Shown here piece by piece: positions 5,350-5,531 of a stretch of DNA of 5,531 bases. The DNA lies in the NCBI GenBank assembly GCA_014360745.1, contig JACIWY010000271.1:1-5531 (forward strand), read 5' to 3'. The translations under genes were made by a program, and so were the position numbers. The notes beneath the pieces were generated by a model. It saw only the letters and a program-made list of their open reading frames with translations. It searched no databases and was not told the origin of the DNA. This DNA is from Chloroflexota bacterium (GTDB taxonomy: Bacteria; Chloroflexota; Anaerolineae; UBA1429). Positions within the stretch are counted from its first letter, which is position 1. Each line of letters opens with the position of its first letter.

Positions 5350-5531
5350 ATGCCCACGTATGAGTACAAATGCGAGGAATGTGGTATCCGGTTTGATCGT
5401 TTTCAGCATTTTTCCGATGAGCCTCTGCAAAAATGCCCCGAGTGCGAGGGGCGTGTCCATCGTGTCATCCATCCGGTGGGGATCGTCTTCAAGGGCAAAG
5501 GCTTTTATGTGACCGACAACCGCTCCAACAA
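5350..5531 (+). CDS. FmdB family zinc-ribbon protein (3' end beyond the window)
   Basis: The first 60 residues are present and the frame is still open at the window end. It begins MPTYEYKCEECG, the hallmark N-terminus of the FmdB/CxxC_CxxC_SSSS family, small proteins of about 60-110 residues named for a putative regulator in a methylotroph formamidase locus. Two CxxC pairs (C8/C11 and C29/C32) form the predicted zinc ribbon, followed by HRVIHPVGIVFKGKGFYVTDN (about 36-56), the conserved aromatic and glycine-rich segment of the family. The usual C-terminal Ser/Gly-rich tail would lie outside. The biochemical role of the family is not well established; nucleic-acid binding or regulation is only inferred. 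It has its own promoter and an excellent ribosome binding site, and is transcribed divergently from the sortase. Confidence 0.93.
   Translation, partial: MPTYEYKCEECGIRFDRFQHFSDEPLQKCPECEGRVHRVIHPVGIVFKGKGFYVTDNRSN

Noticed and set aside
5321..5355. tRNA-like look of the FmdB leader (GGGC...GCCC with a TGGCGGA segment)
   Set aside because: No T-loop GGTTCGAATCC, no anticodon arm and no acceptor stem of seven pairs; it is explained by the Shine-Dalgarno region.

Overview
The window looks like chromosomal DNA from a GC-rich bacterium, most likely a Chloroflexota member (Anaerolineae-like). This is inference. It rests on the high GC, the large Alu-bearing SRP RNA, a membrane-anchored sortase with a long Thr/Pro/Ser spacer of the kind common in Chloroflexota surface proteins, and the YabE-like/ksgA gene order typical of monoderm bacteria. 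No mobile element, CRISPR array, phage gene or tRNA is visible.

Layout, left to right. Bases 1-79 hold no identifiable gene. A promoter (80-108) drives a large bacterial SRP RNA (about 110-388), which ends in a strong intrinsic terminator (396-421). A tight plus-strand run of three genes follows: a BaiN/YhiN/HI0933-family flavoprotein (450-1721), a YabE-like membrane-anchored protein with DUF348 repeats, a G5 domain and a 3D domain (1731-3287), and the 16S rRNA dimethyladenosine transferase RsmA/KsgA (3294-4190). The gaps are 9 and 6 bases, so this is probably one operon. There is very little room for a promoter between the SRP terminator and the first start codon.

A sortase gene on the minus strand (about 5284-4148) converges on rsmA and overlaps its 3' end by 43 bases. 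Upstream of the sortase core, a good plus-strand promoter (5239-5267) and a near-perfect ribosome binding site lead into an FmdB-type zinc-ribbon protein (from 5350), which runs off the window.

Functionally, the region mixes protein targeting (SRP RNA), ribosome maturation (RsmA) and cell-envelope work (the predicted wall-acting 3D protein and the sortase). The pairing of a YabE/RpfB-type wall protein with ksgA is a conserved arrangement known from Firmicutes and Actinobacteria. I saw no clearly new system. The points most worth checking are the cysteine-bearing insertion in the YabE-like protein, the missing promoter for the three-gene operon, the overlapping gene ends of rsmA and the sortase, and the promoter lying inside the sortase's possible N-terminal coding region.
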